Positions 19,210 to 28,270 of a stretch of DNA of 64,000 nt are shown here, piece by piece. Positions within the stretch are counted from its first letter, which is position 1, and each line of letters opens with the position of its first letter. Under the pieces are notes generated by a model. It was not told the DNA's origin and ran no database searches. It saw only the letters and a list, made by a program, of their open reading frames with translations. The position numbers were made by a program, and so were the translations under genes. This DNA comes from Syntrophaceae bacterium UBA6087 (GTDB lineage Bacteria > Desulfobacterota > Desulfomonilia > UBA1062): NCBI GenBank assembly GCA_002448235.1, contig DIXF01000017.1, positions 62,001 through 126,000 on the forward strand, given 5' to 3'.

Positions 19210-19262
19210 GAGACCTCTAAAATCGAAAAATTACCGCTGAGGCAGATGCTTATTCCCTGCCT

Positions 19263-21203
19263 TTATATTTCCCTCCCGGCGCGGTGGCCTTCGTGGATCG
19301 CTTCTAAAAGCCGCCTCGGGCTCTTGACGTCACCGACCGTCACATACGGAACCTTCAGGCTTTTAAGGCTTTCTTCCAGGCTGTTGAGAGGCCTGGCGCC
19401 CATGGCCGTGATCACCGTGGCTGCAGGCTCGGACATGTCCTGCCCCTGCTGCGTGAAGTCGACCGTATCGTTGCCGATATTCTTCACGGTTGCGCCGAAC
19501 ATCAGCCTGCCGCCGGCTTCTCTGATGCGTTTGTGCAGCCAGTAGCCGTGCGCGGTCTCTTTCCCCACCGGAGGCCTCGCGAGCATCTCGATCACCGACG
19601 TCTTGACGCCTTTCACGAGGAGGAACTCGGCCGTTTCCATGCCCACGTATCCGGCGCCGAGGATTACCGCGGGACCCGTTACGTTCACCTTGCCCGTAAG
19701 CACGTCCCGGGCGTCGACGACATACGTGCTCCCGATGCCGGGAATGGGGGCCGCCACCGGATACGAGCCGGTTGCCAGGATCACGGCGTCCGGGGTGTTT
19801 TCCTGGAGGCGGCCTGCGCTCACCTCATCGTCGAGCCGCACCTTCACTCCGCGTTTGTCCAGCTGCCGCACGATCCAGTCTACCCATCCCAGGAAGGCGT
19901 CCTTGTGGGGCGGCGCGCTCGCAGGGAGCAGCTGGCCCCCGGGCCGTGCGCCCTTTTCGAACACCTCGACCTCATGTCCGGCTTCGGCTGCGGCCAGGGC
20001 TGCGGAGAGGCCTGCCGGTCCTGCGCCTATGACCCAGACCTTTTTCCGGGCTCCTGCCGAGCCCGTGCCCGCTGCGGCTGTCTCTTTAAATTCCCTGCCG
20101 CATACCGGGTTGAAGGTGCAGGTGGCGGACTTCATCTCGAACGTCAGCCGCTCGATGCAGCCCTGGTTGCAGGCTACGCACCAGCGGATATCGTCGAGAT
20201 CGCCCGAGCGCGCCTTGTTCATGAAGTCAGGGTCGGTCAGGTGCTGCCTGCCGAACGAGATAAGGTCGGCATCTCCGTTGGCCAGCGCCTCTTCCGCCTG
20301 CTCGGGCCGGTTGATACGCCCTACCCCGATCACCGGGACATCTACGAGTTCTTTGACGGCCCGTGCGCGGAACAGGTTGAACCCGGGCTCGGTCTCCATG
20401 GAGGCGATGGTCAGGTTCCCCGGAGTGGAGTATACGCCCACGGAGACATGGATGGCATCCACGCCTGCAGCCACGAGCTGCGGGGCGAGCCATTTCATGA
20501 ACTGAAGATCGTATCCGCCGCGGATCATCTCATCGCCGGAAACCCTGATGATCACGGGGAAGTCTTTTCCCACGCAGCCTCTTACCGACTCGACCGTTTC
20601 GAGCGCAAAGCGCGCCCTCTTCTCGTCGGTCCCGCCGTAGGCGTCCTGCCTCCGGTTGGAAAAGGGGGACATGAACTGGGTGATGAGATAGCCGTGTGCG
20701 CCGTGGATCTCCACGGCATCGAACCCGGCCTGCTTTGCCCGCAAGGCCGCCTTTCCGTAGGCGTCGACTACAACCGCGATGCGATCCAGGCTCATCTCTT
20801 CGCAGGGCTGCTGCAGGATAACGCTGGGGATGGCCGATGGCGCCTCGGGCATGGCCCCTGTCGCAAATTCAGTTGTCTCCCGCCCCGCATGATGGAGCTG
20901 CAGCGCCGCGCAGGCGCCCTCCTTATGGAGCGCCTCGGGGATCATCGCCAGGGATGGGATGAAGTCGTCGCTCCAGGCCCCGATCTCGTTGGGGAAGCCT
21001 TTGCCCCGCGGCGTTACGGCGCATACCTCGGTAACGATCAGGCCGGTCCCTCCCCGCGCCCGAGCGGCGAGAAACCGGACGTACCGTTCGCTCACCGTGC
21101 TGTCCATGTTCCCGTATGCGGTGCCTATGGCCGGCATGACCGACCGGTTCCTGAGAACCATGCCGTTGATCTCGATGGGTGAAAACAGTCTGGAGTATTT
21201 CAT
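19263..21203 (-). CDS. Old-yellow-enzyme-type FAD/FMN/4Fe-4S enoate reductase
   Basis: The 646-residue enzyme has the 2,4-dienoyl-CoA reductase/BaiCD architecture. An N-terminal FMN-binding TIM barrel (1-340) carries the FDAVEIHGAHGYLITQFMSP signature. A 4Fe-4S motif follows near 345-375 (CVACNQGCIERL, CTFNPVCG). Next is an FAD domain (VWVIGAGPAGLSAALAAAEAGH) and an NAD(P) domain (VILGAGYVGMETAEFL). These proteins reduce activated C=C bonds in unsaturated acids, acyl-CoAs or bile-acid-like ketones. It follows the FadR-type regulator at 21242 by 38 bases in the same direction, with AGGGAG before its ATG. It is therefore probably the target of that regulator. The substrate is unknown; the regulator suggests an acyl compound. 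Confidence 0.88.
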   Translation of the reverse strand: MKYSRLFSPIEINGMVLRNRSVMPAIGTAYGNMDSTVSERYVRFLAARARGGTGLIVTEVCAVTPRGKGFPNEIGAWSDDFIPSLAMIPEALHKEGACAALQLHHAGRETTEFATGAMPEAPSAIPSVILQQPCEEMSLDRIAVVVDAYGKAALRAKQAGFDAVEIHGAHGYLITQFMSPFSNRRQDAYGGTDEKRARFALETVESVRGCVGKDFPVIIRVSGDEMIRGGYDLQFMKWLAPQLVAAGVDAIHVSVGVYSTPGNLTIASMETEPGFNLFRARAVKELVDVPVIGVGRINRPEQAEEALANGDADLISFGRQHLTDPDFMNKARSGDLDDIRWCVACNQGCIERLTFEMKSATCTFNPVCGREFKETAAAGTGSAGARKKVWVIGAGPAGLSAALAAAEAGHEVEVFEKGARPGGQLLPASAPPHKDAFLGWVDWIVRQLDKRGVKVRLDDEVSAGRLQENTPDAVILATGSYPVAAPIPGIGSTYVVDARDVLTGKVNVTGPAVILGAGYVGMETAEFLLVKGVKTSVIEMLARPPVGKETAHGYWLHKRIREAGGRLMFGATVKNIGNDTVDFTQQGQDMSEPAATVITAMGARPLNSLEESLKSLKVPYVTVGDVKSPRRLLEAIHEGHRAGREI

Positions 21204-21241
21204 TTTATCTCCCTTATTCGGATTTCTTCATACATTACACT

Positions 21242-22069
21242 TCATATACCGCTCTTTTCCGGCTCCCCCGGCATGTTCCGCTTTTCACGGCGGCCCGGGT
21301 TCGAGGGCAGCATCGACAGGCGCTCGCGCTGCGTTCGAGTCTGCTCGACAAGGTATGCCCGGAGGGCGGAGGAAACCTCCTCGGGCGTTATTTTCCCTGC
21401 CATCAGCCCCTGGACCCACCCGCGCATGGTCATGACGTGGTTGCGCATGTCTGCATGCCGGAAGAAGGAGATGGCGAACTGCCGTCGGAGCTTGCGCATG
21501 GAGTTGGCGAACAGCCTCAGGATGGTGCTCCCGGCAAGCGTTACGAGCGCATCCTGGATCTCGACCTCGATGGCGGAAACCGCTTCCGGCGATCCGCCCC
21601 CGTCGAGCAGGTCGAGCTGCCGGGTAAAGAGCCTGTCGACAGAAGCCAGGTCTGCGGGAGCGGCCCGGTTGAGAGCGGACCTGGCAATGGCGGGCATGAC
21701 CTCGATCCAGTGGTCCAGCATCTCCCTGTTGAATGCGCTTCCGAGATCGATGTCCGGCATGGCGAACACGGCGTCGAGAAAGTCGAGCCCTGCATGCTCG
21801 CGGTAGTCGAGCACGACCACGCCCGATCCCTGGACCGCGCGGACGATGTTCCTGCCGGCGAGCTCGCTCAAGGCCGCACGCAGCGAGGTGCGGTCCACCC
21901 CGAGCTGCTCTGCCAGGACGCGGTCGGGCGGGAGCTTGTCTCCGGGCTTTAACTCGCCCACGAAGATGCGCGCGAGGAGCATGTCCGCTATCCGCCTCGG
22001 GAGCGGTTTATCGTTGCCCGCGAGTCGGGAGTCCCTGCATTGGGCTGAATGGGCGCTCGTCATTTTCAT
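21242..22069 (-). CDS. FadR-type GntR transcriptional regulator
   Basis: The 275-residue regulator has an N-terminal winged helix (RIADMLLARIFVGELKPGDKLPPDRVLAEQLGVDRTSLRAALSEL, about residues 25-75) and an all-helical FCD/FadR ligand domain after residue 95. The C-terminal tail (RTQRERL through EKSGI) is basic and probably disordered. GntR/FadR proteins release DNA when bound by an acyl-CoA or organic acid. The gene heads an operon with the enoate reductase, and a dyad TGG-N5-CCA operator abuts its start codon, suggesting autoregulation. There is no clear ribosome binding site before ATG 22069; an in-frame ATG lies two codons later. A second regulator of the same family, also with such an operator, lies at 32104. 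Confidence 0.85.
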   Translation of the reverse strand: MKMTSAHSAQCRDSRLAGNDKPLPRRIADMLLARIFVGELKPGDKLPPDRVLAEQLGVDRTSLRAALSELAGRNIVRAVQGSGVVVLDYREHAGLDFLDAVFAMPDIDLGSAFNREMLDHWIEVMPAIARSALNRAAPADLASVDRLFTRQLDLLDGGGSPEAVSAIEVEIQDALVTLAGSTILRLFANSMRKLRRQFAISFFRHADMRNHVMTMRGWVQGLMAGKITPEEVSSALRAYLVEQTRTQRERLSMLPSNPGRREKRNMPGEPEKSGI

Positions 22070-22071
22070 AT

Positions 22072-22088
22072 AATTGGTTTATCCAATT
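22072..22088. promoter_or_regulatory. FadR/GntR-type operator
   Basis: AATTGG and CCAATT form a perfect 6-base dyad around TTTAT. Its core is TGG-N5-CCA, the pattern bound by FadR-subfamily regulators. It ends three bases before the regulator's start codon, so bound protein would block transcription or initiation. This supports autoregulation of the regulator plus enoate-reductase operon. Confidence 0.55.
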
Positions 22089-22197
22089 ACACGCATTGGA
22101 GTACCTCGTCAAGAAATATTTCCCCTCCCCGAAAAGCCCGTGTCCCGGCCGATCTCCAAAACAGGGGGAAGCGCTGCCGGAATCTTTCTCGATGCTC

Positions 22198-22800
22198 TTA
22201 TGCGGCCCTTCTCCGGGAGTTCGGAAGCCACAGGGGCATCCTCGACTCCTTGACCCGGAACGGGCACACGCTTTCGCTCACGAACCGCACGTCTTCGATG
22301 GTGTAGAAGGCATGCGGGCTGAACTGCTCGATAATCTTGATGATGCGCGAGATGTCGTGGCGCTCCACCACGGAGAATATCAGGTTTACCGGCCCGGTGG
22401 ACCCTTCGGCGCCCACGCAGGTCAGGCCGAAGCCGGCTGCCTTCAGACAGTCAACCAGCTCTTTGGAGTCATTGCGGGTAATGACCCTGATCAGGACCTT
22501 CCCGATGGACAGAAGGTTTTCCAGATACATGCCGACGTAGGTGCCGGAGGCAAACCCGGCGGAGTATGCGACGAAGCAGGCGACGTTGATGTGGTCGCCC
22601 TGCATGATCTGCCTGACTGCGAGGAGCCATATCATGACCTCGAAAAATCCGATGATCGGAGCGATATACCTCAGGTTCCGCGCGATAAAGATAATCCGTA
22701 TAGTCCCCAGACTCACATCCAGGATCCTTCCGAGAAAAATGAGGACAGGCAGGATAACCCAGACGTATACATTCAAATCCAAGAGAGCGGCAATACCCAT
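22198..22800 (-). CDS. DUF2179 (UPF0316) membrane protein
   Basis: The 200-residue protein has three N-terminal transmembrane helices: VYVWVILPVLIFLGRILDV, YIAPIIGFFEVMIWLLAV and VACFVAYSAGFASGTYVGMY. A soluble C-terminal DUF2179-type alpha/beta domain (residues 110-180) follows. UPF0316 proteins of this layout are widespread in Gram-positives and deltaproteobacteria. The soluble domain resembles ligand-sensing ACT-like modules, but the function is unknown. It is 128 bases upstream of the FadR-type gene on the same strand and is probably a separate unit. Rejecting a transport role is not possible from sequence. The C-terminal tail is Arg-rich (NSRRRAA). Confidence 0.82.
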   Translation of the reverse strand: MGIAALLDLNVYVWVILPVLIFLGRILDVSLGTIRIIFIARNLRYIAPIIGFFEVMIWLLAVRQIMQGDHINVACFVAYSAGFASGTYVGMYLENLLSIGKVLIRVITRNDSKELVDCLKAAGFGLTCVGAEGSTGPVNLIFSVVERHDISRIIKIIEQFSPHAFYTIEDVRFVSESVCPFRVKESRMPLWLPNSRRRAA

Positions 22801-23134
22801 ATGCTACCTCCACGGCTCCGGCTATAAATTATCTCGTGGTTGCTGGCAAGAGCAAATATACATGCGGATTTCCCGGCAGCAAAGAGGGCTCGGCCGGGGG
22901 AAGCCCAAGGGGTTGGATTCTTGGACACTTAAGATGTGCCGCGCTCCAAACGCACAGTGAAGTATTTATTTCCCGCGCATGGATAACAACGACGGCAATG
23001 CGATCGCCCGGGGAAAAGAGGCCAGGCGTATCGGTCCCTTTCCGGGAAAGAACAATACGAGGTTGCCTTTATCCGGGATCTTGGTTAGACTCCTGTGCGA
23101 TTATAAAAAGCATGGGAGGCGAGAGGTTCCGGCC
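22801..23134. other. Intergenic stretch without recognised gene
   Basis: These 334 bases separate the divergent DUF2179 and 23135 genes. An open frame continues upstream from 23135 to 22979, but it lacks a ribosome binding site and conserved character. No RNA gene, repeat or clear dyad was seen. It should contain the two divergent promoters. Confidence 0.4.
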
Positions 23135-23614
23135 ATGAACTGCAGCAAGTCAGTACCCTCTGCGGAGGATCTCCTCCGCGCCGAAAAGCAAGTCCTTGCA
23201 GGGGTTTACGGGCGTCTCTACGCCAGGTATGCCGCCGACGAAGAGGAAAAGCCCGCGTCTCTCCTTGCCATGGCCGTTGCACGGACCCTGCTCTCCATTC
23301 CGGGCGAAGACGGACAGATGAAGCTTTTCATAGAGCAGAACCGGGACCGGATAGACAAAGAGATCCCCCTGCTCAAAGACGATACGGATATCCGGAGGAT
23401 GGTCACCGACACCCTGGTGCTCAGGATCGTATTCCTCCACAAAAAACGGGGCTGCAGCAACGACGATGCCTTAGGCATGATAGAAAGGCTCAAGGCCACG
23501 GGTATCTACCTCGAAGGAAGCGCTCCCCCCACCCCCGGTTCGTTCGTTCGCTCGGCAAGCAGGTTCTTTGCGGAGACCCCGCTTCGGCAGCCTGTCCCGC
23601 CGGTAAAAAGCTGA
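23135..23614 (+). CDS. Hypothetical helical protein
   Basis: The 159-residue protein is not recognised. It is largely alpha-helical and charged (LLRAEKQVLAGVYGRLYARYAADEEEKPASLL), with no signal peptide, membrane segment or metal motif. The C-terminus is Pro/Ser-rich. The reading frame is open back to an ATG at 22979, but ATG 23135 has a purine-rich GGGAGGCGAGAGG region upstream and begins the well-behaved coding sequence. Twelve bases separate its stop from the DMT transporter start, so the two are probably cotranscribed. Its function cannot be inferred. Confidence 0.6.
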   Translation: MNCSKSVPSAEDLLRAEKQVLAGVYGRLYARYAADEEEKPASLLAMAVARTLLSIPGEDGQMKLFIEQNRDRIDKEIPLLKDDTDIRRMVTDTLVLRIVFLHKKRGCSNDDALGMIERLKATGIYLEGSAPPTPGSFVRSASRFFAETPLRQPVPPVKS

Positions 23615-23626
23615 CCTCCCCCGTTC

Positions 23627-24577
23627 ATGAACGTACGCGCCCTGCGGTCCGACCTGCTGCTCTTCATCACGGCTCTGATCTGGGGCTTTGCCTTCGTGGC
23701 GCAGCGTATCGGGATGGAGGACGTCGGACCCTTCACCTTTAACGGGGCCCGCTTTGCCCTCGGCGCGTTGGTGCTTCTTCCGGTCGTCGTCTTCACCGGC
23801 ATGCGGAGGAAGGGGCCGGTGCAGAAAACCGCCGGGCCAGGGAGCATGCTCAAGGTCGGGCTTATGGCCGGCTGCCTGCTTTTTGCCGGCGCATCGTGCC
23901 AGCAGATGGGGCTCGTGTATACCACCGCGGGCAATGCCGGATTCATCACCGGCCTTTATGTCGTGCTCGTCCCTCTTCTCGGCCTGTTCTTCAGCCAGAA
24001 GACCTCCAGGGGAACCTGGATCGGCGTCGTGCTGGCCGCATCGGGGTTGTATCTCCTGAGCGTGACGAATACGTTCAAAATCTCCTATGGAGACTTCATG
24101 GTCTTTATCGGGGCCTTTTTCTGGGCAGGGCACGTCATCGTCATCGGCCGGTACTCGCCGAGCATGGATTCTTTCAGGCTCGCGTTTTTCCAGTATTCGG
24201 CGTGTGCGGTGTTGAGCCTGGCGACTGCAGCCTTCAGCGAGTCCATTACCGAAGAATCGCTCCGCAGCGCCGCGTGGCCCATATTCTATGGCGGGGCCAT
24301 ATCCGTAGGCATTGCCTATACCCTTCAGATCGTCGGACAGAGAGAGGCGCCCAGCGCTCATGCAGCGATACTCATGAGCCTGGAATCGGTCTTCGCGGCA
24401 CTTGGAGGATGGATGATACTGAGCGAGCAGCTCTCGACGAGACAGCTTGCCGGGTGTTCGCTGATGCTGCTGGGCATGCTCGTATCCCAGTTGTGGAGCG
24501 CCGGTCCGCATCCGGAGGCAGCGATCGGAAACGAAGGTCTCGAAGTCCCGTACGACGAGCAGGCGGGAAGTTCCTGA
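23627..24577 (+). CDS. EamA/DMT-family permease
   Basis: The 316-residue membrane protein has ten predicted helices arranged as two EamA repeats. The first starts DLLLFITALIWGFAFVAQRIGM and the second starts near residue 155 (GDFMVFIGAFFWAGHVIVIGRY). The drug/metabolite transporter superfamily exports or imports amino acids, metabolites or drugs, and specificity cannot be predicted here. The conserved Trp-Gly-x-x-Phe/Ala motif of the first helix and a Pro/Glu-containing helix (MSLESVFAALGGWMIL) in the second repeat are present. It probably shares a transcript with the hypothetical gene 12 bases upstream. Confidence 0.88.
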   Translation: MNVRALRSDLLLFITALIWGFAFVAQRIGMEDVGPFTFNGARFALGALVLLPVVVFTGMRRKGPVQKTAGPGSMLKVGLMAGCLLFAGASCQQMGLVYTTAGNAGFITGLYVVLVPLLGLFFSQKTSRGTWIGVVLAASGLYLLSVTNTFKISYGDFMVFIGAFFWAGHVIVIGRYSPSMDSFRLAFFQYSACAVLSLATAAFSESITEESLRSAAWPIFYGGAISVGIAYTLQIVGQREAPSAHAAILMSLESVFAALGGWMILSEQLSTRQLAGCSLMLLGMLVSQLWSAGPHPEAAIGNEGLEVPYDEQAGSS

Positions 24578-24695
24578 CCGGCCGGAGAGATTTTTATATG
24601 AAACAATGCCGCGGCTTCATCTCGTGCTAATTTTATCGATGCCGTTGGCCGATAGTGTAAAAAATGAATACTAAACTTTCATCAGAGAGGACGCC

Positions 24696-25157
24696 ATGGA
24701 TGTTAAGCTGGTAAATCCCTTTATCGAAGCGACCCTTCACGTGCTGTCGAGCATGGCCTTTACAAAGGCCGTTGCAGGAAAACCATACCTGAAGAAAGAC
24801 GCCGTCGCCAAGGGAGATGTGACCGGTATTGTGGGCCTGATCGGCGAGGCGAGCGGGACCATCTCCGTGAGTTTCACCGAGGAGTGCATCCTTGCAATCG
24901 TCAGCAATATGTTCGGCGAAGAGATCAAGGAGATCAACGACGAGGTCAAGGACGCGGTCGGAGAGATTCTCAACATCGTCTCCGGCCAGGCGAGGAAAAA
25001 GCTCGAGACTACCGGCAAGCTCCTGAAAGGCGCCATACCCACCGTAATAGCCGGGAAGAACCATACCATCACCCATATCACCAAGCAGCCGATCGTTGCC
25101 GTCACTTTCGAAACCGACAACGGCGGATTCACCATCGAGATCTGCATAGAGGAATAG
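24696..25157 (+). CDS. CheX-family chemotaxis phosphatase (copy 1)
   Basis: The 153-residue CheX-like protein dephosphorylates CheY-type receivers. The catalytic helix motif ExxN is visible in GEILNIVSG (about residues 89-97). The rest has the typical beta-alpha layout starting NPFIEATLHVLSSMAFT and ending FTIEICIEE. It is closely related to the copy at 26038-26499, from which it is separated only by the TrmH gene. The HEAT-repeat response regulator 1.4 kb downstream is a candidate substrate. AGAGAGGAC precedes the start. No chemoreceptor or CheA gene is in the window, so the phosphatase may act on non-motility signalling. Confidence 0.88.
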   Translation: MDVKLVNPFIEATLHVLSSMAFTKAVAGKPYLKKDAVAKGDVTGIVGLIGEASGTISVSFTEECILAIVSNMFGEEIKEINDEVKDAVGEILNIVSGQARKKLETTGKLLKGAIPTVIAGKNHTITHITKQPIVAVTFETDNGGFTIEICIEE

Positions 25158-25296
25158 CCTTTCCTTATAAAAGCTCTTTTTTCAGTTCAATGCCGTCACG
25201 ACCGGGCCGGGCGATCCAAACCGGCCTTTCTCATGTAAAAAAAGACGGGACGGTTCCGTTTGCCCGGCCCCTCCCGCATATGGTAACCTTCAGAGC

Positions 25297-25950
25297 ATGG
25301 ACGGCGTGATCCGGCATATTGTCATGGAATGTGAAAGCCCTTCGTGCAGGATGAGGTTTCCCGTTGTCGAGCGCCAAGGGTTGAAGGACAGGTGTCCCCT
25401 GTGCGGCTTCCCCACCAGGCCGGTTACCCTTCCCTACGAAGAGCAGCTCGTGAAGAACGGGGGTAGCAGATCGGGAGGGCCCCGCATCGAGGCTCTCCTG
25501 GACAATATCCGCAGCCTCTACAACGTGGGATCCATGTTCAGGACGTCCGACGGCACAGGGGTCTCCCACCTCCATCTCTGCGGCATGACCCCCACGCCGG
25601 ACAATCCCCGGCTTGCGAAAACCGCACTCGGCGCACAAAAAGCCGTGCCCTGGACCTACCGGAGAAACGGTCTCCTGGCAGCCCAGGGCCTCAAAGAGTC
25701 AGGCAGCAGGCTGTGGGCGCTGGAGGGAGGAGACGCCTCCCTGCCCCTGCAGGAAGCGCTGGGGGATATGGACGGACCGCCTGTGGTATTGATCGTGGGC
25801 AACGAGATATCGGGCGTCGATCCGGCGATTCTGCGCCTCTGCGATAAGGTTCTCTACATCCCCATGAGCGGGACGAAAACCTCCCTGAATGCATCCGTGG
25901 CCTTCGGAATTGCCGCATACACCCTCTGCTCATACCGGGCATCATACTAA
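25297..25950 (+). CDS. TrmH/SpoU-family RNA methyltransferase with N-terminal zinc ribbon
   Basis: The 217-residue protein carries a SPOUT methyltransferase domain from about residue 65: LDNIRSLYNVGSMFRTSDGTGV (motif 1), VLIVGNEISGVDP (motif 2) and YIPMSGTKTSLNASVAFGI (motif 3). These are the AdoMet-binding knot and catalytic region of 2'-O-ribose methyltransferases. The first 55 residues hold four cysteines in a zinc-ribbon-like pattern (MECESPSCRMRF, then RCPLCGFP), an addition not usual for TrmH. The target could be tRNA or rRNA. The ribosome binding site is weak. It sits between the two cheX genes, although its role is probably unrelated to them. Confidence 0.87.
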   Translation: MDGVIRHIVMECESPSCRMRFPVVERQGLKDRCPLCGFPTRPVTLPYEEQLVKNGGSRSGGPRIEALLDNIRSLYNVGSMFRTSDGTGVSHLHLCGMTPTPDNPRLAKTALGAQKAVPWTYRRNGLLAAQGLKESGSRLWALEGGDASLPLQEALGDMDGPPVVLIVGNEISGVDPAILRLCDKVLYIPMSGTKTSLNASVAFGIAAYTLCSYRASY

Positions 25951-26037
25951 TTTAGCTCAATTTATCGTTCAATATTCAATTTGCCGTTGCCGATATGACC
26001 GAGAGAGAACCCGATCAATGAAACGGTGAGGAACAGT

Positions 26038-26499
26038 ATGGATGTACATATGGTGAATCCCTTTATCGATGCGACGATCTATGTGTTGTCATCGCTCGCC
26101 TTCACCAATGCCCATGTGGGAGCGCCTTATCTGAAAAAAGATTTCGTTGCCCAGGGCGATGTCTCCGGGATCGTGGGACTGAGCGGAGAGGCCAGGGGAA
26201 CGATATCGGTTACCTTCACGAAGAAATGCATCCTCAAGATCGTCTCCAAGATGTTCGGCGAAGAAATCGATGAGATCAACGACGAGGTCAAGGACGCGGT
26301 CGGAGAAATCCTCAACATCGTTTCGGGACACGGCCGCAAACAGCTCCAGACAATGGGCAAAACCATCAAGGGCGCTATCCCCACGGTGATCACCGGAAAA
26401 AACCATACCATCTGCCATATGACATCACACCCGATCATAGCCGTCCCGTTCAGCACGGAAAACGGAGATTTCACCTTTGAGGTCTGCTTCGAGGAATAG
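26038..26499 (+). CDS. CheX-family chemotaxis phosphatase (copy 2)
   Basis: The 153-residue protein is a paralogue of the CheX protein at 24696 (VNPFIDATIYVLSSLAFTNA versus VNPFIEATLHVLSSMAFTKA), with the same catalytic GEILNIVSG segment. It differs mainly in the substrate-facing C-terminal half (HGRKQLQTMGKTIKG). The start at 26038 follows GTGAGGAAC; an ATG four codons earlier is less well placed. The gene ends 32 bases before the HEAT/receiver protein and is probably cotranscribed with it, so that receiver is the most likely substrate. This is inferred from context. Confidence 0.88.
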   Translation: MDVHMVNPFIDATIYVLSSLAFTNAHVGAPYLKKDFVAQGDVSGIVGLSGEARGTISVTFTKKCILKIVSKMFGEEIDEINDEVKDAVGEILNIVSGHGRKQLQTMGKTIKGAIPTVITGKNHTICHMTSHPIIAVPFSTENGDFTFEVCFEE

Positions 26500-26531
26500 C
26501 GTTCTTCACGAGACAGTCTGAGGAGAAACGT

Positions 26532-28133
26532 ATGTCACAGCTTGGAGATTTCGAGTCGAAAGATTTCATTGAACAGGTTTCCCTCATGGGCTCGCTTGCT
26601 CAAAATAAAAGCTATGAATCTATTCCCGAGATCATAGGCCTTTTCGAGAAGATCTCACGGCACGATGCCATCGGACTGGTTATCAGAGATACCGTGAAAT
26701 CCTTGTTCGCAGGGAGCGAGGACCATACGGCCCTGTTTCTCGAATCTCAGAACCCCGAGGTACAGAGGATCTGCATCGAGGTGGCCGGGCAGAAGGCATT
26801 CGAATCGACCGGGGACGCCCTCCTGAGGATAGCGGACAAAGCCATTGACAGAAAAGATTACGGGCTGCTCTTTGCCGTAATCACTTCTCTTTCTCAGGTG
26901 CAGCCGCCCGCAGCCCTCGATCTTTTCAAAAGATGCATGGATTACGAAGACCCGCTCGTATCCTCCCAGTGTATTGAAATTCTCGGGGCTGCCGGCGACG
27001 TGTCGTCAACAGGCCGCATGTGCGAAATCGTTTCAGAGGCCGAGACGAACACCTTCGGCGGAGAGTGCGACCTGCCTGCAGCAAGCGCCATCAGGGCCCT
27101 GGCCAGGATCAAAGACAAGGAGGCAGTCTCTTTTCTTGCATCAAAGGTGCACCACCTCAATCCGGCGGCACGCAGGCTGATCCATCAGGAACTGGTAAAC
27201 CTCGGCCCCTCGGCCGTTCCGGCCCTGGCTTCCGTCTTTCAGCACGGAGATGTGGACGAAAAGATACTTGCCGCCGACGTTCTCGGGCGCATCGGCACCC
27301 GGGAGGCAGGGGACACGCTCGTCAAGGCCCTGGACAAGGGTCTTGCCCCTCATCCCAACATCCGTTTCTCCATTTACGAGGCGCTGGGAAAAATCCCGGG
27401 GATGACAAGCCTGGTCTGCCTTGCCGACGCCCTGGAAGAGACCGATGAAATGGTTCTCATCGCAGTGGCTTCTTCCCTCGATACGCATTTGAACCCCTGG
27501 ATCGTCGAAAAGATCTCGGGGACCATCCTGGCGGAAAAAGAGCACGGCGCGAAGCTGGCAAAAGCCGTCATCGCCTCAAGGTCGCTGAACATTTTCGAGT
27601 CTCTTTATGCGGGCAACGAAACGGTCGCCGCGCTGCTTATCGGAGAAGTCCGGGATTCCCGGGACGAGGAGCTCACAGGTCTGTTCCGTGAGAAGCTGCA
27701 ATCTATGCCATCGGACAGGGCCGTGTCCGATGCCCGGGCGCTCGCCGGCGTCCCCGGGAAGACGGGCGGCCGCCATATCCTCGCGGTCGACGATTCAAGG
27801 GCCATGCTGAACTTTTACCGGAGCGTCGCCTCGTCCATGGGCATGAAGATATCGGTTGCCGAAAACGGCAAGGAAGCCCTGGATATCCTCTCGGGCAGTG
27901 AAAAGCCCTGCCTGGTCATAACCGACATGAACATGCCGGTTATGGACGGGATAGAGTTCATCGACCACGTGCGCTGCATGCCGGGACACGCGGATATTCC
28001 GATCCTGATGAGCACTACGGAGTCGGAGTCCTCCCAGGAAGATCTGGCCCGGCAGGCCGGGGCCACGGGATTTATCCGCAAGCCTTTCTCTGCGGAGAAA
28101 CTGCAGGAGATCATAAGGCAGCACCTTTCCTAA
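26532..28133 (+). CDS. HEAT-repeat response regulator
   Basis: The 533-residue protein has about 400 residues of helical HEAT-like repeats (for example AVSFLASKVHHLNPAARRLI and PALASVFQHGDVDEKILAAD). A C-terminal receiver domain follows, with the acidic pair near Asp420 (AVDDSRAM), phospho-acceptor Asp465 (VITDMNMP) and a C-terminal conserved Lys (FIRKPFSAEKL). HEAT arrays mediate protein contacts, so phosphorylation may control a scaffold rather than transcription. No DNA-binding domain is present. It follows cheX copy 2 by 32 bases with a good GAGGAG site. The cognate kinase is unknown; several orphan kinases are in this window. Confidence 0.86.
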   Translation: MSQLGDFESKDFIEQVSLMGSLAQNKSYESIPEIIGLFEKISRHDAIGLVIRDTVKSLFAGSEDHTALFLESQNPEVQRICIEVAGQKAFESTGDALLRIADKAIDRKDYGLLFAVITSLSQVQPPAALDLFKRCMDYEDPLVSSQCIEILGAAGDVSSTGRMCEIVSEAETNTFGGECDLPAASAIRALARIKDKEAVSFLASKVHHLNPAARRLIHQELVNLGPSAVPALASVFQHGDVDEKILAADVLGRIGTREAGDTLVKALDKGLAPHPNIRFSIYEALGKIPGMTSLVCLADALEETDEMVLIAVASSLDTHLNPWIVEKISGTILAEKEHGAKLAKAVIASRSLNIFESLYAGNETVAALLIGEVRDSRDEELTGLFREKLQSMPSDRAVSDARALAGVPGKTGGRHILAVDDSRAMLNFYRSVASSMGMKISVAENGKEALDILSGSEKPCLVITDMNMPVMDGIEFIDHVRCMPGHADIPILMSTTESESSQEDLARQAGATGFIRKPFSAEKLQEIIRQHLS

Positions 28134-28270
28134 AGAAATCTTCGGCCCGCATGGAACAGCGGCTGGGCCGTTCTCCTTGCCGTGACCATAAAAACGTTTT
28201 TTATTGGCATGTTCCGCTCCCTTTGATTATTCTTGATCTCATAGACACGTTTTTTTGAGGGGAGGTGTTC

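Noticed and set aside
19533..21182. Long open frame of 549 codons opposite the enoate reductase
   Set aside because: It mirrors a well-supported flavoprotein on the other strand and has Arg/Pro/His-rich shadow composition.
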